Positions 12,001 through 24,400 of a stretch of DNA of 64,000 bases are shown here, one piece after another. Each line of letters opens with the position of its first letter. Position 1 is the stretch's first letter. The notes under the pieces were generated by a model. That model saw only the letters and a list, made by a program, of their open reading frames with translations. It did not search any database and was not told where the DNA came from. Origin of the DNA: Litoditis marina (lineage: Eukaryota > Nematoda > Chromadorea > Rhabditida > Rhabditidae); assembly GCA_964036275.1 (NCBI GenBank), contig OZ038435.1:6330187-6394186 (forward strand), written 5' to 3'. Position numbers and translations under genes: made by a program.

Positions 12001-15000
12001 ACGACTTATTTTAGATTTTCTTGTCCGATTAGAGAAAGGTACGTCAACATTCACTATTTTGCCTAGATATAGCGAAAAAGGGCTAGTCTAGGTTGATAAA
12101 CTGGCAGTGGCTATTTTTATTCTTCTTCATGTTTTCCGCTCTGGTTGGTAGTATTCGTTGAGAAGATCTAGGTGAAAATTGACTTACTACCAATGAATAA
12201 ACTTGTCTAAGCAATTTATTTTTACAGTATCTGCAAATGTTTTCCTACTCTGGATTCACTATTTCCAGGCGGACCGTGGCGACGAAGACAAGCTGGCAGC
12301 AGTGAAATCAGGCATGTTTGGTCCGTTGACCCGAACAAAGTTCGAATGGTAGGTCAAACGTTTACATCCGTTTTTTTGTTGTAAGCATGATGTTTTCATG
12401 CTAATGTTCTCTCGAGTTCTCGGAATGCACGTTGGAGGATGATCTTGTTTCATTCTTGCTGATTTTGTCATTGATCCAGCATTCTATAGTTTTAGTGTAT
12501 TCATTTTCTAGGTTGAGCAAGCATATACAGCCATGAGCATAGTATGTAGATGAATTAGATGTAGACTGAACAGAACCGTAAATTCTCAATTACTGAATCA
12601 GTGCAACAGCGTTTGTGTATCGTGTAGTGTTCACAACAAACCTAAAAGTGGACTCATTATTGTTGAATAGACGAACCTTACTAAACCTCACTATATGATT
12701 ATTATTATTCTTGAATGTCGATTTCTCGTTCTTCAGGTATCCTGACAACGTGCTGGCGAAAAGGTTCAACGTGCCGCACCCGTACCCCGGTTCTCATTTG
12801 GTGGGTGTTCCCCATCTGAAGAAAGTGGCCAAAACGGAGACCATGCTCAATCTGGGACTGCCGAACACGGAAAACGAGTTGATTTTCAGGTAGATAGAAT
12901 AGGTTACGTCGTGTTTTACTTCGAAGTGTGTAGGGTTAAATAGTGGTCTATTAATAGAATGTGCTCGAAAGTAGCAGTCGTTACACTACCAGTTACGTTA
13001 CATTAGGACACTACCAGTTTCAATCAGTATCAAATTATCAAATATCTTCCACTGAGCACACGGGCTCACTTCAAGATTCACAAAACTACTGCGAGTTGCT
13101 AGAATCATATTAAGAGTGTGGTATTTAATACAATTCGAACGTGATCTCAGAACTTTGTGCATCTAAATTAGGGTTGTTAAAAATAAAACTCGAACTCGAA
13201 AATTACTCGAAAATTTCAGAACTCGAAAAACTCGAATTTTCTGAAAACTCGAAAAACTCGAATCTTCTGAAAACTCGAAATTTCGAAAACTCGAAATACT
13301 CGAAACTCGAAAAACTCGAAATTTTCAACTCGATTAACAACCCTAATCTAAATGATTTCATAATTTCAACCTTTCTCCGACGTCGTAAAATTTTGTTCTG
13401 ATTCTGAGAGATACTTTATTTCTAGAAGGTCAGCCGATAAACAAGTGGACTCTCATCGTCGCTCCGAGCATGGTGGGGACACGGAAGGCGACGCTCCCCC
13501 GACTGTCATCCCAGAAAAGCCGATACAGGTATACGACAGGTTATTTGTGGGTCAATAAATAGACACTATTCTGAGTGAAAAACCGCTACAAGTATCTCTC
13601 CACTCTCACCCCAAAATGTATCCACGAAACTCTCCGTGACAATCCGAAGTAACAGGAAACGTGACTTGTCGACATGTGTTGTGACAATTCTTATAACAAT
13701 TCGAAAATGGATCTGATATTTGGTCGGATTTTGACAATAGTGACAGTTTACGGTGTGTACGAGATGTACAGGACAGCGTATCCAATTGTATCACTTTTTA
13801 TACAATTTACAACCGCGTGGATGCAGAAATTGGCCGTATTCAAACTGTTTTGTTGATAGATAGAAGAGCGGCCACCGGATGCCCTATTCGATGCCATTTT
13901 CGGGCCGAGTAGTAGCGAGAGCGAGGACGAGCCAGAACCTGAACGTCCACAACCATCCACGGCAAAGGTATTGCCACGAGAATCACCGGACAAGGGGAGG
14001 TGAGATAAGATTGCGTATCGCGTCCTTAATTTGTCTCCCGTAAAGTTACTCAGATCTGTTCATCTGGTAACTATCGGCTGGTACAACCAGAGGGCGCTGT
14101 GCTCGCTGTACTTCGGTTGTCACCATCGCGTTTGTGCTATTTCAATCCTTTGGTAAATGAACACCACACTTGTTTCAATCAACGCATTTTTTTCATGTAA
14201 TGCTTGATTATTGACTGGAAGCTATTTGTGTTGTATCGGAGTTGACTCGTTTTAGTTCTCCCACCCCAACTCAATCCTCGCGAGTTTCCCAGGAAAAGGG
14301 AGAAGAAGAAGAGAGCGATGAGTACGGTCCGGCGCCGCCTCCGTCCTCCAGCCAAACAGGTACCCAAGTTGTTATTACGTGTAGTTGGCACTTACCAGTA
14401 AGAAGTGACTATTCTTCAAAAATAATTCATTTTACATTAGTGAAAATTCATGATTCTGCATCCGAAACCGCAAAATTCCATCGCTAACGGTTTCGGTTCC
14501 CATGTACTCACTCCCAATGTAACACGAGAATGAAGCAGTTGCGGTTTTTCCGAAATTGGCGCCAGCTACCTTATCTTGCTCTAAGGTCTCGCGGGATAGC
14601 ATTTTGAACACAGACATCAACTGACATCAGACATCGACATCAACGATCTCACATGTGGTTTTTCGCTTGTTTACATTGTGTTCTCTAATCTTTTTCCAAT
14701 TAAGGTCTATCTGGGTTCTCTGTGCTACGATATCTGCAAGAAGAATTGGAACGGAAGAAGAGGAAAAAGAAGAAATCGAAAGAGTCTCATAAGAAACACA
14801 AGGTGAGAAAATAACCATGGACGCCCAAACTGGAACGGGAAGTTCGATGACAGAGGTTGCAAGCACTAATTCGAATATTGCTAGGCCCAACTGTAATAGT
14901 TTCCGCTTCGCTTTCGTAGTTTCACGCGAACTGGGTAGACATTTTCAAGACTTTTCTATTCTGTCGACACTATAGGTGACATATTCATTATTTGTTTGTT

Positions 15001-15133
15001 TCAGAAAGTGAAGAAAGAGAAGAAGTCGAAAAAAGGGAAAAAGAGTGAAAAGAAAAAGAAGAAGAAAAAGAGCACCACCGCTAGCTCCTCTTCTTCATCT
15101 TCCAGCGACAGTGATATTGAAGTTTTGAGCTGA
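6047..15133 (+). CDS. GPATCH1: G-patch domain protein, GPATCH1 orthologue
   Basis: Exons: 6047-6107, 6410-6476, 6704-6768, 6907-6992, 7674-7849, 8089-8186, 8507-8672, 9304-9364, 9583-9735, 10119-10264, 10669-10813, 11197-11269, 11507-11613, 11752-11853, optional 11908-11925, 12269-12348, 12737-12889, 13426-13528, 13860-13999, 14256-14359, 14741-14802, 15005-15133. All phases close, giving about 758-764 residues. Diagnostic blocks in order: [20 protein letters not shown] near residues 42-62 (family N-terminal domain), the G-patch ([19 protein letters not shown], near residue 154), [12 protein letters not shown], a DRGDEDK...[12 protein letters not shown] block, [11 protein letters not shown], an acidic stretch and a very Lys-rich tail ending in Ser repeats. 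GPATCH1 proteins associate with late spliceosomes and stimulate DEAH helicases through the G-patch. The acceptors at 6906 (AAAG) and 11751 (TTGAG) are weak. A hAT MITE sits against exon 11. Confidence 0.93.
10810..10906. mobile_element. hAT-type MITE at the exon 11 splice donor of GPATCH1
   Basis: The 81-bp element (10818-10898) is flanked by perfect 8-bp target duplications TAAGGTAT at 10810-10817 and 10899-10906. The right end is TTAACAACCCTA. The left end is slightly eroded (TGGTTGTTAA). The interior is AACTCGAAA-type repeat. The left duplication contains the last codon and the GT donor of exon 11, so the site was copied to the far side of the element. Confidence 0.85.
13161..13353. mobile_element. 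hAT-type MITE in intron 17 of GPATCH1
   Basis: The element at 13169-13345 (177 bp) has termini TAGGGTTGTTAA and GATTAACAACCCTA and perfect 8-bp target duplications ATCTAAAT at 13161-13168 and 13346-13353. The interior is a run of imperfect AACTCGAAA units. An 8-bp duplication with TAGGG termini is characteristic of hAT transposons. It has no coding capacity. Confidence 0.88.
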
Positions 15134-15840
15134 TTCGAGATTCACTCAAATATCCGCTTGTTGCATTGTTCTTTTCTTGGTTTTTAGAAATACTATTTAT
15201 TCATAAAACTCTGTTTCTTGTACATTGGTTTTTTTATTGACCCAGTCAACCAGTATGAATTGAGCAATTCAGAGAAGTCGATAAAAATACAAACACATTG
15301 CGGAAACTAATATTGTGGTGGTTGAAATGTCGAATTCACATAGAAAAGATGATATATCGAATATCGTGGTCGATACGACATACAACTATGTGCTCTGCCT
15401 GCTGACCAAAGTACAAACAAACGCAAGAAGGTCTGTTTCAATAAGTGTTCATAAGTATTATATAAAATCCAGATACAAATCTTACCCAAGTTCTGTATCA
15501 TATTGTTCACCCTCTCTTTGATATCCCAAAACATTGGACATGGCTTTAAATGTTTATTAAACTTCAAATAATTCAGTTATCTCTGTAATATGGTCTTATG
15601 GCGGGGTATGATTGACTTACCCATAGTCAATCAACGATCTTCTCGTTAATTATGCAATTAAGAAAGTACAAAGAAGAATACAAACATTATTACGGCTATG
15701 GTTACTATAGTGGCGAATAGAACAGCCCTGAGTAGACTTCGACGGTGGGTGGGGGGAGAGGCGGTGACGGGCAACGGGAGTTGGTCTCCCGATGGGGGGC
15801 TGCAATTTCGAGGGTACGAAGAAAGTATTTCTGGCTGTGG

Positions 15841-16075
15841 TATAGTCTTTTGCATTCCTACTGAGACTCCTACAGTAGGATTTCGAAACTTCCAAGCCGT
15901 TTTGCTCACTTACTTTTGATCGGAGAAGTGGAGGATTTTTGTACCTCATTCTCCTTCTCAGTTAAAGTAAATATACGAGAGCATTTTCCATGAACTTCAT
16001 TTTCAGCTTCACAACAGCTTTCGGAAAGTTTGTAAGGTTACTGTAGGAGTCTCAATAGGAATGTTGTGAACTATA
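15841..16075. mobile_element. TATAG-ended MITE, copy 1
   Basis: The ends are inverted repeats of about 37 bp. The left end begins TATAGTC and contains ATTCCTACTGAGACTCC. The right end contains GGAGTCTCAATAGGAAT and finishes CTATA. Size is 235 bp with no open frame. TA-rich termini suggest a Tc1/mariner-type or other TA-targeting element; the superfamily is not certain. Confidence 0.75.
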
Positions 16076-16646
16076 ACTGTTTTCTTCTTTCTAACTGTTT
16101 TCAAATAGTTAATGATTCGGTGTTTTTAGTAGATTCGAAATGTTCATCATCCTAAACTCTGCACTTGTTCCCGAGATGTGTTCAACTTGTTTTCGAGATT
16201 ACTGTATACTTGGGCCCGTTTATGTAGACCTCAAACGCCCAGTGTGCCATTCTCCCAATTACTGGTTTTTATCATTTTTGCTTGAATTCTCAACAGTTTT
16301 ATAATCTCAACACTGCACAATGGCCCAAACAAGAACTGTCAAGCTTTCCGACAACGTTTACGTGATTTAAAGACATTGGAGACTTTGTAATCTTACTATA
16401 GGGGTCAGGACAAAACTGCCTCATGTACTTCATAGTTTATACTTTCATTATTGTACTTTAAAATGCATTATATCGAAAAGTTTGGAGCGATGATCACCTT
16501 ATAATAATCTTCGGCGACGGTTTGTCGTATATTGAGGGACAGGCCAGAGAGGGTGGGTGAGGAAGAAGCAGACTCTGCTTAGAAGCCATTTGGCGACGCA
16601 CCGCCTCCGCACTGAAATAGGACGAGGTGGAAAATGAACAGGAAGT

Positions 16647-16840
16647 TATAGTCTTTTTCATACCTACTGAGACTCCTACAGTAGGGATACAAAATTTTCA
16701 ATACGTTCAAAGATTCTGTAACCATGTTGCGAAGAGCGTAGCAAAATGTTTTCGACAGCGATCAATTTGGCCTCAGGAAACTGTTACTGGAAAAATGCAA
16801 TAAGTTCTGTGGGGTCTCAGTAGGAATGGGGTCGACTATA
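16647..16840. mobile_element. TATAG-ended MITE, copy 2
   Basis: This has the same terminal inverted repeats as the element at 15841: left TATAGTC...CCTACTGAGACTCC, right GGGGTCTCAGTAGGAAT...ACTATA. It is 194 bp and non-coding. The internal sequence differs, so the copies share mainly their ends. Confidence 0.7.
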
Positions 16841-17097
16841 GACAAGGTATATTTTCTTCGAAGCAAGTCCGTACGGTGTATCTTTACCTATATCACTGTG
16901 TCGTAGTTTGAGCCCGACGCTTTTCGGTTCGTATGTTATGGCTTGTATACAGTTCAAACGATAACTTAGCTCTGCTGATACCCTATACCCCTAGGTACAC
17001 TCTACTATGAGGGTCCTTTCACACCTTTTCAGTCTGCGACAGATACATCGAGAAAAGTATAATTATCGATCGTTAGTACTGAACGTATCCCATACAA

Positions 17098-18003
17098 TCA
17101 ATGATCATAGTTCACTCTATGTATCTGTGGCCGACAAAAGTCTGACCCGTGACTGTACCTCCTGGTAACCTCCTGGTTGATGGTATCTCGAGGTGTGTTG
17201 TATCCCATCGGAACACCTTCTTCTTGCGAGTCATTCACGTACTGAGGAGGCACCACTGTGTCCACCCCCAAACGCTCCATCTGAAAGAAAACGGCTGGAT
17301 TGAATATGTATTGAGTTTCATTAGTTCAATAGAATTACGTTTAAATAAAATCAAATAATGTCAAGTTTTGTAATCTAAAATTTTACGGGATTCAAACCTA
17401 TTGTATTTATCGGCTACAGAGTCCATGATGCAACTAGATACAAATAGGATAGAGGAGAAAGAAGAGCGAGAAGAGAGAAAAGAAAGAAATTTATTTGCAC
17501 TATGCAAATTCCTAGATTGCCTATTACAATCTTTAGTTACCTGTATAGTATGTATAGTACATAATATAGAATATAAGAGAACAATATTAGAATGAACATT
17601 TTACTGTATTCTATTCTATTATAGAACCCCTCCATAGCTGATTTGTAGTTTGAACTTGATGCACGCTGAAATTTGCGAAATTCAAATGAGACAAAAATGA
17701 GTAAACTACAAACACAGCGGGTTAGATCAATAACATACAACACATATCTCTTCACATTTGAAAATGTGACATTTAAATATGAGTTAGAGAGCTGAGGCAG
17801 AAAACGGGAAAAAAGAGTATGATTCACTTACTCTGTACAGCATGGCACAATTTGAACTTTTTAAATGCAAGTTCAGCTGGAAATATTCCGGACACAACAC
17901 AGAAATGCGCCAGCTGAACAATCAAATATGCACTACGGGACATTCCGTGTGATACTTTGGGAATCCTTGCCATTATAATGGTGAAAAATGAATTTGTCAT
18001 TCT
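17098..18003 (-). CDS. Putative small membrane protein, gene model uncertain
   Basis: Two minus-strand segments look exonic. The first, about 18000 down to 17835, encodes a start MTNSF followed by a hydrophobic helix (SAYLIVQLAHFCVVSGIFPA) and a basic end; it finishes at a GTAAGT donor near 17834. The last, 17280 to 17098, follows a strong TTTTCTTTCAG acceptor and encodes 60 residues beginning MERLGVDTVVPPQYV and ending VNYDH before TGA. A middle exon near 17660-17690 is possible but the phases do not clearly join. I do not recognise the family. One transmembrane segment with a soluble tail is all that can be said. Confidence 0.35.
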
Positions 18004-18125
18004 CACATGTTAAAACAACGGAAGGTAATCGTTTTCATGATTCTGAATGAAAGAAATAGCCTCTGATGAAGATTAATGTGTTAGACGTGCTCCCTGTTAT
18101 AACGTTTTCTCTTTGAATTACGTTT

Positions 18126-18262
18126 GGTGCAAGAACCTCTCGGCACCTCATCGCAACCTGCGTCTCTCGCTTTGCGCACTATTTCACGAGACTTTTATCT
18201 CGACAGGATGAAAGAGATGCAGAAGAGATGAAGAAGATGCAGGTTGAGATGTAAAGGTTGGG
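18126..18262. repeat. Degenerate fold-back repeat fragment
   Basis: GCGTCTCTCGCTTTGC and the following AGACTTTTATCTCGACAGGATG match the centre of the fold-back element at 27694-27873. A second relic (CCGGGATGTTCTAGCATACG) lies near 18883-18902. It appears to be a decayed copy split by later insertions. Confidence 0.45.
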
Positions 18263-18323
18263 ATAAACCTGGATACCGCCTCGAATTATAATAGGAGAAG
18301 CACACGGTATAGTGGATGTCAAG

Positions 18324-18505
18324 TTTATAAATTTCTGTCTCTCGCCGGAATCGAACCTGCGAGCAAAAGATTCGTAGAAGGGCACTAGCCACTGCGATAT
18401 TAAATTACACAACCGCCAAGCTCTAGAATCGAAGACTTGTGTGCGTACACAGCGGAAAGTGAGATATACAGTACCCTCCCGCCTTTCCGCTGGCGACGAC
18501 TATAA
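18324..18505 (-). repeat. tRNA-derived SINE, copy 1
   Basis: Read on the minus strand it has a tRNA-like internal promoter: an A-box-like CAGTGGCTAG and a perfect B box GGTTCGATTCC (18347-18357). The same body occurs at 21687-21862, including a shared block near AAAGTGAGATATACAGTACC and a GGCGACGA end. It does not fold as a complete tRNA and the anticodon region is not conserved, so I call it a SINE rather than a tRNA gene. Confidence 0.55.
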
Positions 18506-20700
18506 CAGCTTACAGCAAGCATTGAGAAGTTCAGATTTTCAAAAATTGTTAGTTTTGCACGGATGAGATGCAAATGTGTCTTTTAGTCAAAAATTGATGA
18601 TATGATTTCGATTTCGAAAACATGAACCGTTCATCACATTGGCGTTTTAATGTTTTCCTATCTCAGAAACCAGTCTATGCTAGCATTAAGAACATAATAT
18701 AAGCCGTGCGTTGAATCTAACTAAAGACATTAGTTTTCATTGATTGATTATATTTGCTTGCAAGGATTTGTTGAGGAAATTTAATAAATGTAGTCGAAAA
18801 TCACGCTAATCGTGGACATTTCCTTTTTTCAGGTTCATGTCGCAAAATAGTACGGAAAGCGGTAGACGATAGAAGGGATCCGGGATGTTCTAGCATACGA
18901 ACTCAGGTCGTCTTTTAGCCAGTGAAGTTCAATTGCACTGAGAACACAGCAGTTTGTACTTTTTACGGGAAAATATTCGAAGTCATAAAGGTCGAATCAT
19001 GACCGATAGTTTTTCGTGAATGACCGCGGTACTTTCAGTCAAATTAGTTTCCACCAAAAAAGAAATATGGTGAATCATTGAATTAGGGTCGCCAAGAGAA
19101 CGAAATGAACAAAACAGTGATAGATGGTAAAGGGAGAACGGGCAATTGTGCTACATTACACAAGAAAACTTGAATGAATGAGTGACTCATAGATGTTTAG
19201 AAAATGAATGTATTTACAGAACAGATCACTGAGATGATAGATACGACAATAATGTTGAAAGAAGTTGCAAACAAGTGGAGAAAGATGTGGGAAAAAGAGC
19301 GTGAAACGTACAGAGAGTGTCGTGTATTTTGAAAGCGCACTGAATAATCTGTCATGTAATGTTTTTATATAGGTAAATTGTACAACGTGTTCTATTACCT
19401 GTGAGATTTGTGGTACACAACAAACAAATTAATGTACACGTGAGCATTAGGTAAACAAGTGACTATTAGGTTTTCTTATTCTGTACCATATTCTTCCTCC
19501 GTATGTTTTTGTACCGTTGCACATTTTGTGTAATAAATATTATTATTATTATTAAACAAGCTGAAGGAGAAGGTGCACATATTATGAAGTGACCTTTGAG
19601 GTGTATCACACTTTTCCTCTCAGAGACCATTGCTTCAGTTTTCTGCGATTGGTCAGCTACAAAAGCGAGAGAGCATAAGGTCAATGAGACAGCAGACATT
19701 GAGAGGTTGAAATAGTCTGCGTCTCTCTGTATTGTACACTGTTTCGTTGGGGCCGGCTGGCCAAATGGTTGAGCTGAGGAAAATAAATTTCCAAAAGTTT
19801 CACTTTCTGGCTGGGGAAGGGCGTTATCGCTTCGTTTAGCGCGTTCTCATTTTACAAAGGTCATACATGTTGAACAAGAGTGAACGCTACAAAAAATGAT
19901 TTAACCACGCACTGACTTCGACTTCTGCACAAATTTGGATGTGAAGGAAAGTAGTGTGTGAAATAGAAAGAAATAGAGACAGAGAGAAAAAAAATGTGAA
20001 AAGAAGTGAATAGCAAGAGAGAAATAATGTAATTATACAGAAGAGTTGAGTTGAGTTAGACGCTGACCACGTGATCATTCACTTGACTATATCTTACCTC
20101 TCATCGGGTAAGCTTTGAGCAAGATTAGCACAATGACCGAATTGTGATTGAGGTTACGATGATTTTATCGCACTTTTCGCTAATAGCGCACACACAGTTT
20201 TCCAGGGTTTCTCCACAGAAAACTGAGTATCACAACAGGTAAGTGATAGTCTGTAGAACATAACTCGAACTAAGCTAAAATGTAGTCAGAATAGCCATTT
20301 GAGCTCATACAAAAAAGGACTACAGCAGTATTACATATATCTGAGTTGTAGTTTGATCTCTATTCACATGATAACTAACGGATGTTGGCCGAAAACACCG
20401 GGATCAAACTAAAAACGTTGTGGGATAGAGGAAAATACACCATATAGGGTTGCTTTAGTAAACGCCAAATCTATATGTCATAGTATGACCATTTCATTTT
20501 TGGCGCGTTTCTTGCACCGCGGTGTGCATTGTAAGAGTAAACGGGGTGTGAAATAGTTTTTTGATTGCGGTCGACGAAGTTGTTTGTAATGGAAGGGAAA
20601 CGGGGGGTTATTTGGGGTAGGGAAGGGGAGCGATGAGTAAGGAGAGACAAACAAACGCGCGAGAGAGAAGCTACTGGAGAAACTGGAAGGGACAAGGAGA
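18506..20700. other. Intergenic stretch, no gene seen
   Basis: No exon-like segment could be supported. A poly-ATT tract after TGTAATAAAT near 19530-19555 resembles the 3' tail of a retroelement, but nothing upstream encodes one. Confidence 0.4.
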
Positions 20701-20757
20701 GAGAGAGAGAGAAAGAAAGAGTGAGAGAGGACAAGAGAGAGAAAAAAGAGAGAGAGT

Positions 20758-20844
<87 letters not shown>

Positions 20845-20880
20845 GAAAAGAGAGAATAAGAGCCAGAGAGAGAGAGGATT
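20696..20880. repeat. (GA)n microsatellite
   Basis: An almost perfect GA dinucleotide tract (core about 20758-20840) is flanked by impure GA-rich DNA. It yields long artificial Arg/Glu or Leu/Ser reading frames on both strands that are not genes. Confidence 0.95.
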
Positions 20881-21471
20881 CGGAGGGGACGGTAGTATGT
20901 AAAAAGGAAACAATACATCGTTTTCGTACTCCAGCTAAGTATAGTTTTGAATGTCTTGTCGAGAGGAAACAGAGAGATACACGTAAAATTCAGCGGAATA
21001 TGTGGTGTGCACGCGCGGTGAACGAAAAAATTCTGCATACCCGGGATAAACCCCAAAATTTAGGCACTATTGATACAAAAATAAACTCTGATTCCTCCTA
21101 TGGTTATTAATTGAGTTAAAACTCTGTCTGTTCAAACTTCCGAGGGTTTTCGATTTTTCGCATTCAAAACGAAACTTGTTGATGTTTGCAAAAACCGGGT
21201 TTTCGGGTTTCATGTTCGAACTGGCAAGAAAATATTTTCAGTTCTTTCTCAGTTCGAGTCAAGTTTCCAGTTTTCTTTCAATACACCGTCACTCAGTGAT
21301 ACGGGAGAAAAATAAAGCTCGTATTGTATTGTATTGTATTGTAACCCTAACACCACCATGAACAAACGCCGGATGAAACAGGAGCATCTGCCGAGTTTTC
21401 CACTCTAAACTCGAACGATTTTTAGTAGATCATGAAAACGTGATCAATAAAGAGTGAAGCCAAGTTTATTC

Positions 21472-24400
21472 TCATATTTCCTCGGTACAATAGTGGGTGG
21501 AGTCGCAGGCGGGTGCCTCGCAGACGAATTGGAACCCATTCCGGCAGTCGGTATGGACCCATTGCAAAAGGGAACCGGTGCGGATCACGTACACGCAGTC
21601 CTTTCCGCTGGGATGGGCGGAGCCACCGAACCACGGCTGGTACTCGCCGCTCACCTGAACACACAAAGAACTAAAGTGGGGTGACAAATATATAATTTCT
21701 GTCTCCGGAATCGAGCCTGCGACCAAAAGATTTGTAGCGAGCTGCTAACCACTATTAGAGTACATAACTGGCACACTTTGGAATCGAAGACATGTGTGCG
21801 TGCGTACACAGCGGAAAGTAAGATATACAGTACCTCCCGCCTTTCCGTTGGCGACGAGTATAGCGAACATTGACTTTTCAAAAAACAAATGGAGATGATT
21901 AGTTTTGATGCAATACTCATTTTCATCACATTTATTGAATCATTTTGAATCGGCGAAAATTGAAGGCGGACACTACCGTATGGCATATAAAAACTGCGAC
22001 ATCGAGGCACGTCCTTGTCCTTCTTTAAATGTGTAAACAGAAAAGAAAAAGTTGTTTGGCTTTATTAAGGTCGCCCATCGATGGCAGACAGCTTCTATTA
22101 ACAGCTTTGGAATTACAGTCAAGACCCATTGTCATGCCCCCGTTCGTGTTGTAAGTGATGGCGAGTTGCTGGTACCGGAACCGGACTGAATAAACCATAA
22201 ATTGGTCCCAATAAGCGTGAACCACGCACCGTAGCAATGACCTGTTATCTAACACCCCTCCATGCGTGGTTAGGTCATAGCACGTCATATTATCAAATGT
22301 GTTCAAATTATAATATTCTTCAACCGCTCTGAATGTATACTCACCTGAGTTCCGTCAATCCATAGATATTTGTGGAGGAGACTGTCCCATATAAAGCCAG
22401 CCCAGTAATTGGAAGCCGTGAAAAACTCTATAAAAACTCACAAATTTTTGAATTATGCAATCACCACACAACTCCAAATATATTCCATTCCTACTCAATT
22501 TCTAGTGCAACATTCAACTCTGTAAAGAAGATGTTGGAAAACTCTTTGAATAGAAAAGTGAGGATAGAATCTAAGAATCGTTCACACTTTCCAAGATATT
22601 TACGTAATTACACCAGACTGAAAATTCAAGTTTGTACTGTAGGAGCCTCAGTAGGAATGACACACACTTTGGTCAGGAACGCTATGTCAACACGCATTCA
22701 GCAAAAATCATAAATGTGTTAGTTATGGCATGATTCGTGAACTCAGAGAAGTTTGCGACTAGCTGCCGTGCAAACGAATCATAAGGCAAATGTGAATTGT
22801 TCCACTTTGACTTCTATATGAGAGACACTCTGCACAATCAACATTCTAGAAATCGGGTGTACTTTTTCCTCTTGCCCCCATACTAAGGCATAATTTCCGC
22901 AGCCCTATTTAGATGAACAAGCTGGGGAAGGCGGGAAGGGAACAATGAGGAATCCTACATTTACCTAGATTTGAATTTAACTGCTCGAAACGCACCACTT
23001 TCCAGAAATTCAGTCTTTTCCAGTGTCTTTCCTTGGGCCAGATAACCATTGTTGAATTTTGAGCAATCATTATTTGCCACCTGATAGTTCTGCATGATGG
23101 TAGTAGCATAATAACATCCTGGAATGTATCACACAATTGACAGCATAAAAATGTAAATTGGTGTTAGTTGCTTATTCAAACTCTCGTTTTCTTCCAAATA
23201 CTATGACTGACTTAGTTACTTACGAGCGGACGTGAGCGTAATTATTATCAAACAGTGAAAGTTCATTGAATAGATATATTAAGAGTTTCCTCCAAGTCTC
23301 AGTTCAAAACATTCCGAAACAATTTTGTGCCTTTTTTCGACAAATTACTTCAATCGCTTGTGCCTCCGCCTTGTCGCCCTGGCCTCATCGCCATTTTTTC
23401 GCACACGAAACTCGGCAAGTATTGACAAATTGGATGAATTCAATAATGTTCCATATATTACCTGCTGTTGGTGAATGCGTGGCTGGATCTTTCATGAAAC
23501 TGTCATAGTTGGGTGGACAGAAACAGTTGGCTGTAAAATGTGTGTCTGGTGAATGTTAGCTTTCGCTCCGCGTTTTTGCTTGATTCAGCAGTTAACATTT
23601 CTCGCCTAAGTGGACGAATGTCTGCGGTGCTTCTACGGTATTTTCGAACATCGGTCTTCTTGGCACGCAGTCTCAGTTGCTGATGACTCATTCTGAACCT
23701 CTGATAGGAAGATCACTTTTTTGTTACTCTATTCCGTTTTGAACCAATGATATCATCTTGAATCGGTGAATAGGAAAGGGGACGAGGGTGAAAGGGGACG
23801 GGGGATATGGCAAAGGGGACGAGGGCTGAGGCAAAGGGGACGAGGGGTGGACTGACAATTTGAGCGAAATCTAGTCAAATTTAGTTTTCGATTACTCCAT
23901 AATACTTTCCTTGTTCTGTATCTTCATTATTGATTCATCTTTTCTCCTTTCACTAGTAAAAATTAGTTTATCTAGTATTTAAGTAATGTTTTTTTATAGG
24001 GTTGTTAATCGAGTTTGAAATTTCGAGTTTTCGAGTTTCGAGTTTTTCGAGTTTTGGGAAAAAACGAGTTTTTCGAGTTTCGAGTTATTCGAGTTTTGGG
24101 AATTTCGAGTTTTTCGAGTTCGAGTTTTCAGCGTTTCAAAAAAAACCGAGTTTTCGAGTTTCGAGTTGAACTCGAAAAACTCGATTTTCGAGTTTCGAGT
24201 TTGGTCGTTAAGTTTTAGGATTTTATCGAGCCGAACAAATAATAATTTTTCGAGAAATTCGATTTTTTCTCTCGTGATTATGCGAGAATCGTGAAAAAAG
24301 AAGCATTTTATGTTTGAAATAGCAAAAAAAGTGCTGTGAAACGCTCATTCGTCCAATATTTCTGACTTGGGACGAGGCCAAACTCGAAACTCGAAAACTC

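Larger units (their letters stand above)
15134..17097. other. Gene-poor region with MITEs downstream of GPATCH1
   Basis: Apart from the GPATCH1 3' UTR (no clear AATAAA; ATAAAA-type signals near 15201 and 15283) and two TATAG-ended MITEs listed separately, I find no exon-like sequence. Confidence 0.5.

Noticed and set aside
20478..21110. Long open frames on both strands (poly Ser/Leu and poly Arg/Glu)
   Set aside because: They are produced by the GA/CT microsatellite, which has no stops. Flanking sequence shows no splice sites or domain.
22025..22306. Minus-strand 93-codon frame between the two last lectin exons
   Set aside because: The flanking lectin exons join directly in phase and complete the domain. 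This frame has no recognisable motif.
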